A DNA stretch of 32,113 nt from an uncultured Pelagibacteraceae bacterium (GCA_902547535.1 CACCOB010000003.1:257501-289613); one strand, 5' to 3'; shown: positions 7,201-15,931, numbered from the stretch's first letter. Program-made: numbers and translations. Notes: a model not told the origin generated them from the letters alone.

Positions 7201-8280
7201 TTTTTTTATTTTATGTAGTTTAAAAAGATATTTTTTTCCATCATTACTATCTAAAAATCTTTTTTTATTTTTTTTACCATCGCCCCAATGTTTTGGGTTT
7301 TTTGGGTCATCTCTTAGTTTATCAGTAGCTTTGCCTTTTTTTATAAAATCATTAAATATTTTATTTAAATAATTACTTCTTTTAATTTTTTTTTCAAAGC
7401 TAGTTATTGTTGATTTTCTAATGGATGTTTGTGAGAGTTTATATTTCCAAAACTTAAGATTTTTTTTTGTATAATATTCAATAATTTCTATTTCTTCTCT
7501 TTTTAATTCACGTTCCCAAGAATTAATTCTATCAGTATAAAAACCATCAATTTTTTTATTTTCTATTGAAGACCATCCTAAAGACGCAAATTTTGATTTA
7601 AATATTTTGTCCCAATTTTTGGGCTTTATCATGTTATTTTCAAATCTTACATTTATAAATCTTGATATTATTACAGAATATTTTTTTGGATTTTCTAATA
7701 TATCTTCAAATTTTAGTGCTAGGTAATTTTTATGGTTGAGTTTTTTTTTTAATTTTTCAGCAGTTTTCATGCTATCAATGCAATTTATTACACAACCCCA
7801 TTTATCAATTTTTTGATATGTAATTTTTTTCCATGAAGCAAAAATACTTCTTGGGTCTCTAATTAAATGAATAACTTTGGCATTTTTATACATAGAACAA
7901 AATGTATTAATAAACCTCCAATTTAATGGTGAATCTTCACCTATAATTTTTAGTCTTGGATTTATATTTAGTTGTTCAAGTATTAAGGCATCATAAATAT
8001 TTTTATAACTAAGTTTTTTATGCTCAAGAGATTTTAAAACATTCATTTCATTGATACTAATATTATATCTAATTTTTAACCTCAGCCCCATTTCTCTTAA
8101 CTTATATTCCAGCTCACTCCTAGATATTGGCTTATCTTCATAAAGAAATCTGTGAAAATGAAAATTTTCAATTATTTGTATTTTTGAATTTGCATTTAAA
8201 ATATTTGCAACTAGCGTACTGCCTCCACGCATTGCAGCTGAAATTAGTATTCTTGGCATTTTATCTATTTTTTTTTTCAA
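7183..8280 (-). CDS. PAPS-dependent sulfotransferase
   Basis: Transfers sulfate from PAPS to an acceptor, probably a glycan. The 5'-phosphosulfate loop is R18-GGSTL near the N-terminus, and the 3'-phosphate motif is IHLIRDPRSIFASW (137-150). The HFHRF segment at 41-45 is a plausible active-site His region. The start is ambiguous: a TTG at 8280 has GGAG five bases upstream and lies one base after the glycosyltransferase stop, while an ATG at 8259 gives MPRIL, a natural beta-strand start. The C-terminal 60 residues are basic and low in complexity. Third gene of the unit running down from 10600; its 3' end overlaps the pyruvate-kinase-like gene by 18 bp. The APS-kinase-like gene at 10807 would supply PAPS. 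Confidence 0.87.
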   Translation of the reverse strand: MKKKIDKMPRILISAAMRGGSTLVANILNANSKIQIIENFHFHRFLYEDKPISRSELEYKLREMGLRLKIRYNISINEMNVLKSLEHKKLSYKNIYDALILEQLNINPRLKIIGEDSPLNWRFINTFCSMYKNAKVIHLIRDPRSIFASWKKITYQKIDKWGCVINCIDSMKTAEKLKKKLNHKNYLALKFEDILENPKKYSVIISRFINVRFENNMIKPKNWDKIFKSKFASLGWSSIENKKIDGFYTDRINSWERELKREEIEIIEYYTKKNLKFWKYKLSQTSIRKSTITSFEKKIKRSNYLNKIFNDFIKKGKATDKLRDDPKNPKHWGDGKKNKKRFLDSNDGKKYLFKLHKIKKSILEK

Positions 8281-8281
8281 T

Positions 8282-9352
8282 TTATCTCCGTCTAATTTTA
8301 AGTATTTCTTTTGCTCTTAAGTCACAAGCTACTTCAAGATTTTTTATTTTTTTTAGTTTCATATATTTCACAATAAGCTGACTCTCATTGTTAGAAACTT
8401 TATAGGCATTTAAAATATGTGGTAATTTTTTAATTTTTAAAATACTTTTTATAATTTTTCTTCTATTTATTTTTCCAATTTTGTTATTAATTTTTCCAAG
8501 TAAAATTGACCGTGTTAAAGAAATTAGTGTTCCTATTATTAAGTAAATGTATCCTTGATTAGAAATAATTTTAGCATCTTTTTTTGTTAGTTTCTTTTTT
8601 ACAGTATTATAAATATGTTTCTTAACTATTGAGTAATTTTTTATTTTAAAGTTCTTTAGAATTCCGGCTGATATACCTGAATTTTGATTAATATTTATAT
8701 TGTAATGATATAATTGTTTTCTTATATAACCAATATTTTTTATATTTCCAATTATATCCCATTCAAAAGCCTCATCCTCTAAATATCTTAAATTATTTTC
8801 AAAAAAAATATTATTTTTTAAAATAATTTCTCTTTTTATTAACCGTCCCGTGAGCTGGAATACACCTATATTTCTTAAGGGTTTATAGAACCTATCTTTA
8901 ATTTGTTTACTAATATCTTTATTTTGAAATATTCTATTATTTTTAAAAGCAAATTTACCTTTTCTTATATTTTTGCTGTTCTCAATCCATTTTCTATCAG
9001 AAAAAACAACATCCAAGTCATGCTTTTGTGCAAATTTATATAATGTTAAAAATATATTATTTGATAAATTGTCATCTACATCATAAAAAAAAATATATTT
9101 ACCATTTGCATTTTTAACACCAACATTTCTAGCGTAACCAGGTCCACGATTCTTATTTAGTTGGAAAATTTTATAATTTTTTTTTAAATTTTTTTTTATT
9201 AATTTTGTACTTTTGTCAACTGAACCATCATCAACAAAAATTGCTTCAAAATTTTGAAAGTTTTGATTTTTTAAGCATTTAAGACAATTTAAAATATAAT
9301 TTTCTGAATTAAATGAGGGTATAATTACACTTATCCCAGGTATTATAGCCAT
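8282..9352 (-). CDS. Family 2 glycosyltransferase (GT-A fold)
   Basis: A 356-residue inverting glycosyltransferase. The N-terminal ISVIIPSFNSENYI strand, VDDGSVDKS (40-48), GPGYARNVG (70-78) and the metal-binding DVDD at 91-94 are classic GT2 motifs for UDP/GDP-sugar binding. A later EDEAFEWDI segment fits the catalytic-base region. The C-terminal third has one hydrophobic stretch (YLIIGTLISL) flanked by Lys/Arg and may contact the membrane. It sits 12 bp after the radical SAM gene and 1 bp before the sulfotransferase gene, so the three are one operon. Likely role: adding one sugar to the glycan that is then sulfated. Donor and acceptor are unknown. Confidence 0.88.
   Translation of the reverse strand: MAIIPGISVIIPSFNSENYILNCLKCLKNQNFQNFEAIFVDDGSVDKSTKLIKKNLKKNYKIFQLNKNRGPGYARNVGVKNANGKYIFFYDVDDNLSNNIFLTLYKFAQKHDLDVVFSDRKWIENSKNIRKGKFAFKNNRIFQNKDISKQIKDRFYKPLRNIGVFQLTGRLIKREIILKNNIFFENNLRYLEDEAFEWDIIGNIKNIGYIRKQLYHYNININQNSGISAGILKNFKIKNYSIVKKHIYNTVKKKLTKKDAKIISNQGYIYLIIGTLISLTRSILLGKINNKIGKINRRKIIKSILKIKKLPHILNAYKVSNNESQLIVKYMKLKKIKNLEVACDLRAKEILKIRRR
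8286..8289 (-). promoter_or_regulatory. Shine-Dalgarno GGAG in front of the TTG sulfotransferase start
   Basis: GGAG on the minus strand lies 5 bases before the TTG at 8280 and inside the last codons of the upstream GT2 gene. It is 26 bases from the alternative ATG at 8259, so it favours the TTG start. Clear Shine-Dalgarno sequences are rare in this window, which makes this one informative. Confidence 0.4.
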
Positions 9353-9364
9353 AATAAAATATTA

Positions 9365-10600
9365 TTAATATAGCTTATAAGGAATAGGATTTTTTGTTTG
9401 CTTTGCAGGTTCTATCATGCCTTTTCCTGAGTAACCAACAGAACTTGAGGGATCATAAGGTCTTCCTTCACAAAAGTCACATGCTGGAAAAAAACTTCTA
9501 TTATTTATTAATCTTTTTATTTTAATTTTAATTGTTTCTATATCATTTGTCACATCAACATAATTTGATTCATTATCAGGTATTGCTTTCAGATGCGCAG
9601 CATTTGCTATAAATGGGCATCTGTAAAGTTTACCATCCAAAAGGGTATAAACATATTTCACGCAACATTGTTTAAAAACTTCTTTTAAATCTTCCTTACT
9701 TCTTTTGTGATGTTTGATTGTACTGCAGTCAATCCAATTCTCAGGTGGTGTTCTAACGTACGTAAAATTATATAATTTTATTTTTTCTACTAATTTTTCA
9801 ATATTTCTGGACATCTCTCCATAATCTGTAATTATAAAGTTAATACAGTCCTCATTCTTTTTCAGTAAGTCTAAATCGATATCCTTAGGTGGTATAGTTC
9901 CATTTGTATAAATAAAAACCTTTCTTTTTGGATTTCTATCTAATATTCCATCAATAATTTTTGCCCAGTCTTTATTCATTAATGGTTCACCACCGATTAT
10001 TCTGAATTCTGAAATATCATCAACATTTTTACAAATATTTTCTATTGAATTTATAATTTTTTCATAAGTCATATTGCTTGCTGATTTATAATATTGCATA
10101 AGGTTAGAGCAGCTTTCACATTTTAGAGAGCATTTTGTAGTCACCATTACATCTAAACTTCTCATGTATGTATATTCTTTATTAAAATAAGCTTCATGAG
10201 TCTTTTTATAAACAGACACTCTAGAATTCATATATTCATTTGAAATTAAATATTTATGTGCATTTAAATCAAAATTTTCCAAAAGTTCTAAAGCAGAATA
10301 CAATTTATCATAACCCATACTATTAAGTTGATCGGCAACATCTTCAATATGCTGAGAAGCAATTATAAAAGACGCATTTTTATAATAGTTTTTTATTTCA
10401 GGTGTATGAATGACATTTTTCCCACAAAATTTATCTATTGTTTTTCTTTTTTCAGTATCACAAAAACTATCAATTTTAATATTGTTATCATAACAAGCAT
10501 ATGCAATAGCTTCAGCCTCTCTTACTGCAGCAACTATGATAATTGGGTCAGTAGATCCTTTTAAAGATTCTATACAATTTTTATTTACAATATTTTTCAT
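9365..10600 (-). CDS. Radical SAM protein with an N-terminal Rossmann-like domain
   Basis: 411 residues. The region 146-300 is a radical SAM core with the [4Fe-4S] triad C157-x3-C161-x2-C164 and a GGEP motif (about 203-206). A C-terminal Cys-rich part (CCVKY, YRCPF, CDFCEG) suggests an auxiliary Fe-S cluster of the twitch/SPASM type. The first 110 residues (IIIVAAVREAEAIAYAC onward) resemble the nucleotide-binding fold found in PglD-like and other sugar-modifying proteins. That domain pairing suggests radical chemistry on a nucleotide-linked or glycan-bound sugar, such as dehydration, epimerisation or rearrangement; this is inference. First gene of the unit with the GT2 and sulfotransferase genes. 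A peptide substrate is less likely because no precursor peptide gene was found nearby. Confidence 0.78.
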   Translation of the reverse strand: MKNIVNKNCIESLKGSTDPIIIVAAVREAEAIAYACYDNNIKIDSFCDTEKRKTIDKFCGKNVIHTPEIKNYYKNASFIIASQHIEDVADQLNSMGYDKLYSALELLENFDLNAHKYLISNEYMNSRVSVYKKTHEAYFNKEYTYMRSLDVMVTTKCSLKCESCSNLMQYYKSASNMTYEKIINSIENICKNVDDISEFRIIGGEPLMNKDWAKIIDGILDRNPKRKVFIYTNGTIPPKDIDLDLLKKNEDCINFIITDYGEMSRNIEKLVEKIKLYNFTYVRTPPENWIDCSTIKHHKRSKEDLKEVFKQCCVKYVYTLLDGKLYRCPFIANAAHLKAIPDNESNYVDVTNDIETIKIKIKRLINNRSFFPACDFCEGRPYDPSSSVGYSGKGMIEPAKQTKNPIPYKLY

Positions 10601-10756
10601 TAATATTTTTTTTATTTTATATTCAAATAAATAATAAATTTAGTTGATATAGTCTTTTTACAAAATTTACAAATACTAAAATTTTTAATTAAACCTGAAG
10701 ATAAATATTGCAAAAAATCATAAATTTCAATTTTAAAAAGATAAATTTATATTATA

Positions 10757-10786
10757 TTGATAATATATTAAGTATTTTTTTAAAAT
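10757..10786 (+). promoter_or_regulatory. Candidate promoter of the APS-kinase-like gene
   Basis: TTGATA (10757-10762) and TAAAAT (10781-10786) are 18 bp apart. The predicted start near 10793 leaves a leader of about 14 nt containing AGAAG (10795-10799), 7 bases before the TTG start codon. This is one of the better promoter and ribosome-binding-site combinations in the window. Confidence 0.42.
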
Positions 10787-10806
10787 TCTAAATAAGAAGT
10801 GTAAAT

Positions 10807-11322
10807 TTGTCAAAAATAATTTGGTTAACAGGACTTTCAGGTGCAGGGAAATCAACCCTTTCAAATTCTTTAATTAAAGTTTTAAAAAAAAAAAATTTTA
10901 ATATTAAACTTATTGATGGTGACATATTTCGTAAAAATAAAAAATACAAAAAAAATTTTTCTAGAAAATCTATTGTTACTAATAATTTTAAAATTATTAA
11001 TTATATTAATAAAATCAAATCAAAATATGATTATATTATAGTGGCAGTTATATCCCCGATCGCCAAAACAAGAAAAAAAGCTAAAGATTTTTTTAAAGAT
11101 CAATATTTTGAGGTATTTGTTAAATGTAAAATTTCAATTTTAAAAAAAAGAGACACAAAAGGATTATATTTTAAAGCGGATAAAAAAATTATTAATGATT
11201 TGATTGGATATAAGTCGAAAATAAAATATGAAAGATCAACTTATAAAGTTATTACAATTGAGACTGATAAATTAAATTTAAATGAGTCTACAAGATATCT
11301 TTTAAAAAAAATTTTAATATAA
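10807..11322 (+). CDS. Adenylylsulfate (APS) kinase-like protein
   Basis: 171 residues; APS kinases are usually 170-210. It would phosphorylate APS to PAPS, the donor for sulfotransferases. Motifs: Walker A GLSGAGKS (9-16), DGD (37-39), ISP (82-84, part of the family ISPxxxxR element) and KRDTKGLYFKA (114-124), the APS kinase signature. The FS...N element that binds APS is partly degenerate: F51, S52 and N59 are kept, but the usual DR pair is S55-I56. The start is TTG, supported by AGAAG 7 bases upstream. It is a single-gene plus-strand unit between two minus-strand operons, converging on the next gene with a 9-bp gap. No ATP sulfurylase is in the window. A different nucleotide-kinase substrate remains possible. 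Confidence 0.8.
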   Translation: MSKIIWLTGLSGAGKSTLSNSLIKVLKKKNFNIKLIDGDIFRKNKKYKKNFSRKSIVTNNFKIINYINKIKSKYDYIIVAVISPIAKTRKKAKDFFKDQYFEVFVKCKISILKKRDTKGLYFKADKKIINDLIGYKSKIKYERSTYKVITIETDKLNLNESTRYLLKKILI

Positions 11323-11331
11323 TAGTAAAAA

Positions 11332-12633
11332 CTATTCTATTAAAACTAAATCTTTAATAACTTGTTTTGATTTAATATTTTTGTTTAATTTTTTTAGTTT
11401 TATATTTATTTCTTTATCGTAAAGTCTTTTAAATTTATCCTTAGCATAAAAATTTTGAAAATATTTATTTTTTAAATAACCGTATGTTGATTTTCCTTTA
11501 AAGAATGTCTTTATAAATAAATTTTGTTTTAAAATTTCTTCTTTTTTAATATTAAATTTGTTTAAATCCTCTAATATATTTTTAATAGAATTAGTTTTTT
11601 TGTAGTAAGACAGTATTTCTTTTTTTTTGTTAGAAACTTTATTTTTAAATTTTTTTAGATCCTTAAGATTTTTAGGTGCACTTATGATATAGTCAGATAA
11701 ATTAGGAGTAATATTTATTTTTGGTAAAGCTATTTTTTTATCAAGCTTTAAATAAATCACTTTTTTACCAGAAATTTTTGCATGAAAAGCGGATGTGCAT
11801 CCTCTATGAAGTATATTGTCTGAATATATTATCCAAGGATGAATATCGTATTTATTATCAACATAGATATTTCTAAAGTTTTTTGTTAGGTCAAGCCATA
11901 TTTTTATATTCTCATTTGGATGCGGTCTTATTACTAATTTTTTTATTCCTTTTGTGGAATCATAAATTTTCAAAAATTTTTTAAATAATAAAAATTCATT
12001 ATAAAAATTAATTCTTTTATTAACTTCACTATTTAAAGAAATATGTCTCTTCCTTTGAATTCTATTGTATTTTTTTTTAAATATTTTTAATTCTTTTAGA
12101 TCTAAACATAAAAAATTTGAAGAAAAAAAATTAAAATTATTATATTTTTTTTTTATATATTTTTTTTCTTCATTAAAAATTTTATTGTATTTATTTTTCC
12201 ATATCTCAGCTCTAGGCCAACCAGTTGTTAGCACTTTACATTTAGTTTTATTTTTGAAAAATTTTTTTATTACACGATAAATTTGTTCATCTGCACAGTA
12301 ATAATTATCAATATATTTTAGTGTATTATCATAAAATCTATTTTTAATTTTATCACTAAGTTTGTCATTTGTTATTGGACCTATTTCTTGATCTGAAATT
12401 ACGTGTTTTTCGCACTTAGCACTAACTAACTCACAGAGATTTTTTTCTAAACCACCTTTATAAAAAAAAATTCCTGATTTACTTTTTTTCTTTTTTAAGT
12501 AAAAAAAAATTGCTTCCTTCGATCCTAATAAAATACGGAATTTTCTTTTTATAGCTTCATTCGCAAAAACTAAAAAAATATCCAACTCTCTTTTTGTAAT
12601 CTCAACTGGAATGTAAATAGTTTTTATTTTCAT
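11332..12633 (-). CDS. Surface carbohydrate biosynthesis protein (GT-B-like)
   Basis: 433 residues matching a family found in LPS/capsule clusters and usually annotated only as surface carbohydrate biosynthesis protein. Recognisable landmarks: IPVEITKREL (8-17), ISDQEIGP (79-86), TTGWPRAEIW (136-145), VIRPHPNENIKIW (234-246) and HRGCTSAFHA (276-285). The last two resemble the donor-binding half of GT-B transferases and CDP-glycerol-type polymerases. The C-terminal 100 residues are Lys-rich and poorly conserved in appearance. A well-formed promoter immediately upstream suggests it is transcribed alone. It converges on the APS-kinase-like gene. Biochemical activity is unknown. Confidence 0.72.
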   Translation of the reverse strand: MKIKTIYIPVEITKRELDIFLVFANEAIKRKFRILLGSKEAIFFYLKKKKSKSGIFFYKGGLEKNLCELVSAKCEKHVISDQEIGPITNDKLSDKIKNRFYDNTLKYIDNYYCADEQIYRVIKKFFKNKTKCKVLTTGWPRAEIWKNKYNKIFNEEKKYIKKKYNNFNFFSSNFLCLDLKELKIFKKKYNRIQRKRHISLNSEVNKRINFYNEFLLFKKFLKIYDSTKGIKKLVIRPHPNENIKIWLDLTKNFRNIYVDNKYDIHPWIIYSDNILHRGCTSAFHAKISGKKVIYLKLDKKIALPKINITPNLSDYIISAPKNLKDLKKFKNKVSNKKKEILSYYKKTNSIKNILEDLNKFNIKKEEILKQNLFIKTFFKGKSTYGYLKNKYFQNFYAKDKFKRLYDKEINIKLKKLNKNIKSKQVIKDLVLIE

Positions 12634-12649
12634 GAAAAAAATTACTCAA

Positions 12650-12678
12650 TTTATAAGTATTATTTTTGTGCTATTCAA
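12650..12678 (-). promoter_or_regulatory. Candidate sigma70 promoter of the surface carbohydrate gene
   Basis: On the minus strand TTGAAT (12678-12673) and TATAAA (12655-12650) have an optimal 17-bp spacer. The predicted start is about 9 nt before the ATG at 12633. It lies in the 63-bp gap after the WbqC gene. Confidence 0.48.
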
Positions 12679-12696
12679 ATAATTATAATCAATAAA

Positions 12697-13380
12697 TTAC
12701 CCAATATTGAAAATACGGTCTATAACACTTAGATTGGAAATCCAATTTAAGTTCATATTATTATAAGTTTGATTATAACGTTTATCTTTATAATTTTGTG
12801 CAATTACATTTATTCCCTCTTTTTCGAATGTTTCTAACCCATAGTTTTCTATAGTTTTATTATTTGCTAGGTAACTATTACATTCAAAAATTTTACAAAT
12901 TTTGATTAGTCTTTCCACACCTTTATCTGTCAACTTAAGATCTGAACTGTAATAAAAAGATTTTTCGATTTTTAAAATTTTACAAATAAGTGTTATTAGC
13001 TTCATATTTAATTCTTTTAAATAAATTATATTTTTATCAGAAATAATTTCGAAAAAACTATCACTATATTTCTTAAAAAATGGTGTTTTCATATAAGTAA
13101 ATATAATTGAATTAATATGATAATTTCTCCAATTATTGTTTTCCTTTGAAATTTTTATATTTGTAATATTTTTTTTTTGATCTTTTTTATCAACTGGCAC
13201 TGATAACCATTTAAGCTCGTCAATATTAGATCCTTTCCTAATTTTATTTCTATTTTTCCACTCTCTTTTAACAAATTGAACATCATCAAGTATTATTATT
13301 TTGTCTGATCTTTGAAATAAATCAAAGTATCCCATATAGGGAATATAATGTGGCTGAATTATTGAACAAGTTCTATTCAT
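12697..13380 (-). CDS. wbqC: WbqC-like family protein
   Basis: 227 residues, the usual length for the WbqC family found in O-antigen and capsule clusters. The diagnostic N-terminus reads IIQPHYIPYMGYFDLFQ (8-24), followed by LDDVQFVKREWKNRN (31-45), where the family has a conserved D-x-VQ and basic pair. The function of WbqC is not firmly established; proposals include acyl- or aminotransfer to a dideoxy-amino sugar or a role in its assembly. Gaps of 87 bp upstream and 63 bp downstream separate it slightly from the nonulosonate operon that it follows on the same strand. Family call is confident; role is open. Confidence 0.85.
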   Translation of the reverse strand: MNRTCSIIQPHYIPYMGYFDLFQRSDKIIILDDVQFVKREWKNRNKIRKGSNIDELKWLSVPVDKKDQKKNITNIKISKENNNWRNYHINSIIFTYMKTPFFKKYSDSFFEIISDKNIIYLKELNMKLITLICKILKIEKSFYYSSDLKLTDKGVERLIKICKIFECNSYLANNKTIENYGLETFEKEGINVIAQNYKDKRYNQTYNNMNLNWISNLSVIDRIFNIG

Positions 13381-13467
13381 TAAGCATATAAATTTTAATC
13401 TTCATGTTCAGTTTCAAACTAAGTTACCAAATTATTTAAAATTGACTTACTTTAAATATTATATTTA

Positions 13468-14241
13468 TTAAATATTTCTGTCATTCCAAATATATGAATA
13501 AAGTATATATAAAGTGTTTTTCATAAACAGTAGAAAATAATCAATTTTAATAAATAAATTCATAAGGTTTTTATATTTTTTATAAAAAATAAATTTCCCT
13601 TTTATATATTTGACCAAACCTGTATTTCTTTGTCCAAGTGTATTTTCGTTAAAAAATATTTTAGCCGATGTTCTTAAAACCTTATATCCTTTTAAAATTG
13701 ATTCAATAGCTATAGCTTTATCCTGTCCTAACGGTAAATTTTTATCAAAGTAATTTAATTTTTTTAAAATTTGCTTTGAAACAATTAGATTACTTCCAAT
13801 AATTCCAGGGTTCCTAATAAAAAGCTGATCTAATGACTTATTATTTATCTCTAAAGATTTACTTTTAATAATTTTTTTTGTACTAATTGAGAATACTTTA
13901 CCAACTAAAACATACTTTTCGTTTAAAAATTTTTTAGACTTTTTTATATAATTTTTATCCCAAGCATCATCATCATCTAAAAAAGCGCAATATTTTGATT
14001 TTGATTTTTTTATTCCTAAATTTCTTGCTCTGGACGAACCAATTGCATAATTAGTTCTAAAATACTTTATTTTTTTATTGTTGAAATCTAGTTTTTTTTT
14101 TCCATTATCGATTACAATTATTTCATTAACTTTATTTGATTGATTTAAAACACTTTTTATAGCATTTAAAAAATATTTAGGTCTATCCTTTGTTATAATC
14201 ACAGCAGAAATACTTTTTTTATCTTTTATTTTTAATTTCAT
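13468..14241 (-). CDS. Family 2 glycosyltransferase
   Basis: About 257 residues. GT-A motifs: ISAVIITKDRPKYFLNAI near the N-terminus, EIIVIDNG, GSSRARNLGIKKS and a strong DDDD metal-binding site in CAFLDDDDAWD. Two possible starts exist: TTG at 14253 and ATG at 14241; the ATG is preferred although neither has a Shine-Dalgarno sequence. Either start lies inside the end of the SpsF-like gene (overlap 23 or 35 bp), so translation is coupled. As the last gene of the aminotransferase/NeuB/SpsG/SpsF run, it is a candidate for transferring or extending the sugar made by that run. Characterised nonulosonate transferases belong mostly to other families, so this is weak inference. Confidence 0.85.
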   Translation of the reverse strand: MKLKIKDKKSISAVIITKDRPKYFLNAIKSVLNQSNKVNEIIVIDNGKKKLDFNNKKIKYFRTNYAIGSSRARNLGIKKSKSKYCAFLDDDDAWDKNYIKKSKKFLNEKYVLVGKVFSISTKKIIKSKSLEINNKSLDQLFIRNPGIIGSNLIVSKQILKKLNYFDKNLPLGQDKAIAIESILKGYKVLRTSAKIFFNENTLGQRNTGLVKYIKGKFIFYKKYKNLMNLFIKIDYFLLFMKNTLYILYSYIWNDRNI

Positions 14242-14923
14242 TTGATATTTCAATTAATTTAACAGGCTGTTTTGAAATAGGAACATTAATAATTTTTTTT
14301 ATAAAAAATTTAATTCTCTCATAATCTTTTTGTACATCTAATGTTAATTTTAATTTAGGTTTAAATAATTTTTTTTGATATTTAGGTCTATAGATTTGAA
14401 ATTTCTTTTCATTATCAAAACAAAAATTTTCTATGTGTTCTAAATATTTCGCTTTTACAGCGTTGTTATAAATTTTTTTTAAAGTTTTATATTTAAAAAT
14501 TACAAAACTATATCCAAAAGGACAATAATTAGAGTCAAATGGAGTTAATAGATCATAATTTCTTTTTTTCATGAATTTAATATCTTTATCAACTATTGTT
14601 GGCATCATTAATAAACAATCTGCATTTGCCCTTACTATAAGATTTGGTTTTTTTTCTGCCATAGATATAGACTGCATTAACCTCTTTAAAACATTTTTTT
14701 CTGAACCTCTAAAACATTTTATTTTTTTATCTTGTGCAAATTTATTAATTTTATCATCAGCTTTTTTTTTACTTGTTGCTACTATTATTTCATCAAGAGA
14801 TTTAACTTTTTTTAATCGATTAAAAAAAAATTCGAGTGCTATATTTTTATTTACTTTTAAAAATAGTTTATTTTTTAATCTCTTCGAGCCACTTCTTGCA
14901 ATTATTACAGCTAAAGTTCTCAA
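14219..14923 (-). CDS. SpsF/NeuA-type cytidylyltransferase
   Basis: 234 residues of the CMP-sugar synthetase fold, expected to activate a nonulosonate as its CMP derivative. Motifs: IIARSGSKRLKNK (7-19), FRGSEKNVLKR (71-81), the RANADC metal site with D102 (98-103), and LTLDVQKDY with D196 (193-201). These match SpsF-like members rather than classic NeuA. The start is TTG, overlapping the stop of the SpsG-like gene by four bases (TTGA); no nearby ATG could replace it. It lies in the order aminotransferase, NeuB, SpsG, SpsF, like the pseudaminate and spore-coat Sps clusters. The 1-2-3 order and overlaps argue strongly for one pathway. The exact sugar is unknown. Confidence 0.83.
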   Translation of the reverse strand: MRTLAVIIARSGSKRLKNKLFLKVNKNIALEFFFNRLKKVKSLDEIIVATSKKKADDKINKFAQDKKIKCFRGSEKNVLKRLMQSISMAEKKPNLIVRANADCLLMMPTIVDKDIKFMKKRNYDLLTPFDSNYCPFGYSFVIFKYKTLKKIYNNAVKAKYLEHIENFCFDNEKKFQIYRPKYQKKLFKPKLKLTLDVQKDYERIKFFIKKIINVPISKQPVKLIEISNEIKNKR

Positions 14924-15921
14924 GCAGAAATCCCAACTTCTTTTAAGATGTTGTTTATTCCATTTCTGCTAACTACTTTTTTATATCTAGATAATATTTT
15001 ATCTCTCACACTTAAAGATTTGAGTTTTTTTGTTTCAAAAATAATTTTCTCTATTTTAAGAGTAGACATATGACCAAGATCAGGACACCCTGTTTTTTTT
15101 GCAAAGCTATGAGAAATATTTTTTTGATGCCATTGAGTTTGAATTACAATGCATGGTTTTCTCATAATTGCAGCTTCTAGTTTCGTATACCCACCTGACA
15201 CAATAGCTAGGTCGGCATCATTAAATAAAGCCTTAACATCGTAAATTGTATCTTTAAAATAATATTTTTTTGAAATATTTTTTAATTGTTTTTTTAAGTT
15301 TGAATTAATGTTTGGTGGTAAAACAAATTTTACTTTTTCAAAATCAAAACCCTTTAAAGCTATTGCACATTTTAGCAGTGCATTTTCATAATTACCTCCA
15401 CCAAGAAAAACTAAAACTCTTGAAATTTTTTTTTTTAATTTTGAAGATTTAAAATTATTTAGTAAGTTTTTGTTAAAAGGGAAATATTTTGAATCAATAA
15501 AAATTTTTGTATTAATATTTTTTAATATTTGTTTCTTTTTAATATTTTGTGATTGACAACATATAAGATAATCAGAAATATAGACTTTATCTAATAAATC
15601 GTCTAAAATTATCAGTTTTTCTGAAATAGATTTATAAAAATATTGTAAATTTAAATTAGCATCAAGCATTTCCAGGAAAGTAAATTTTGGTTTACCAAAT
15701 TTTTTTAATACAGATATCTCTTTCTTAATAGAAATATCTTCTTCTAAGGCCACTTTTTTAAATTTAAATTTTCTGAGAAACTTTTTTAAATTACTATCAC
15801 CTTCATAAATAAATAAAACTTTAATTTTTTTTTTATGTAAATGTTCCGCTATTCGTGCTAATCTAACTACATTCCCCCAGCCTTGAAATTTACCACCCCG
15901 GCATCTAAAAAAAATTTTCAT
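14920..15921 (-). CDS. PseG/SpsG-like protein with substituted active site
   Basis: 333 residues of the GT-B-fold family containing the UDP-sugar hydrolase PseG and spore-coat SpsG. The ATG at 15921 is chosen because it gives MKIFFRCRGG..., the normal family start; a frame open back to 15984 would only add a low-value extension overlapping the NeuB gene. With this start it follows that gene by 10 bp. The family GxGHxxR motif reads GWGNVVR, so Asn occupies position 17, where Campylobacter PseG has its catalytic His17, and D8 is Arg. The C-terminal half keeps SGGYTKLEAAIM, with E but not the preceding Asn of PseG. VFLGGGNYENALL fits the mid-protein glycine loop. It may be a non-hydrolytic binding or glycosyltransferase version rather than a true PseG. 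Confidence 0.8.
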   Translation of the reverse strand: MKIFFRCRGGKFQGWGNVVRLARIAEHLHKKKIKVLFIYEGDSNLKKFLRKFKFKKVALEEDISIKKEISVLKKFGKPKFTFLEMLDANLNLQYFYKSISEKLIILDDLLDKVYISDYLICCQSQNIKKKQILKNINTKIFIDSKYFPFNKNLLNNFKSSKLKKKISRVLVFLGGGNYENALLKCAIALKGFDFEKVKFVLPPNINSNLKKQLKNISKKYYFKDTIYDVKALFNDADLAIVSGGYTKLEAAIMRKPCIVIQTQWHQKNISHSFAKKTGCPDLGHMSTLKIEKIIFETKKLKSLSVRDKILSRYKKVVSRNGINNILKEVGISA

Positions 15922-15931
15922 TTTAATTAAA

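Noticed and set aside
14571..14972. 133-codon plus-strand frame
   Set aside because: Lies antisense to the SpsF-like gene and the end of the SpsG-like gene; hydrophobic, low-complexity product typical of AT-rich shadows.
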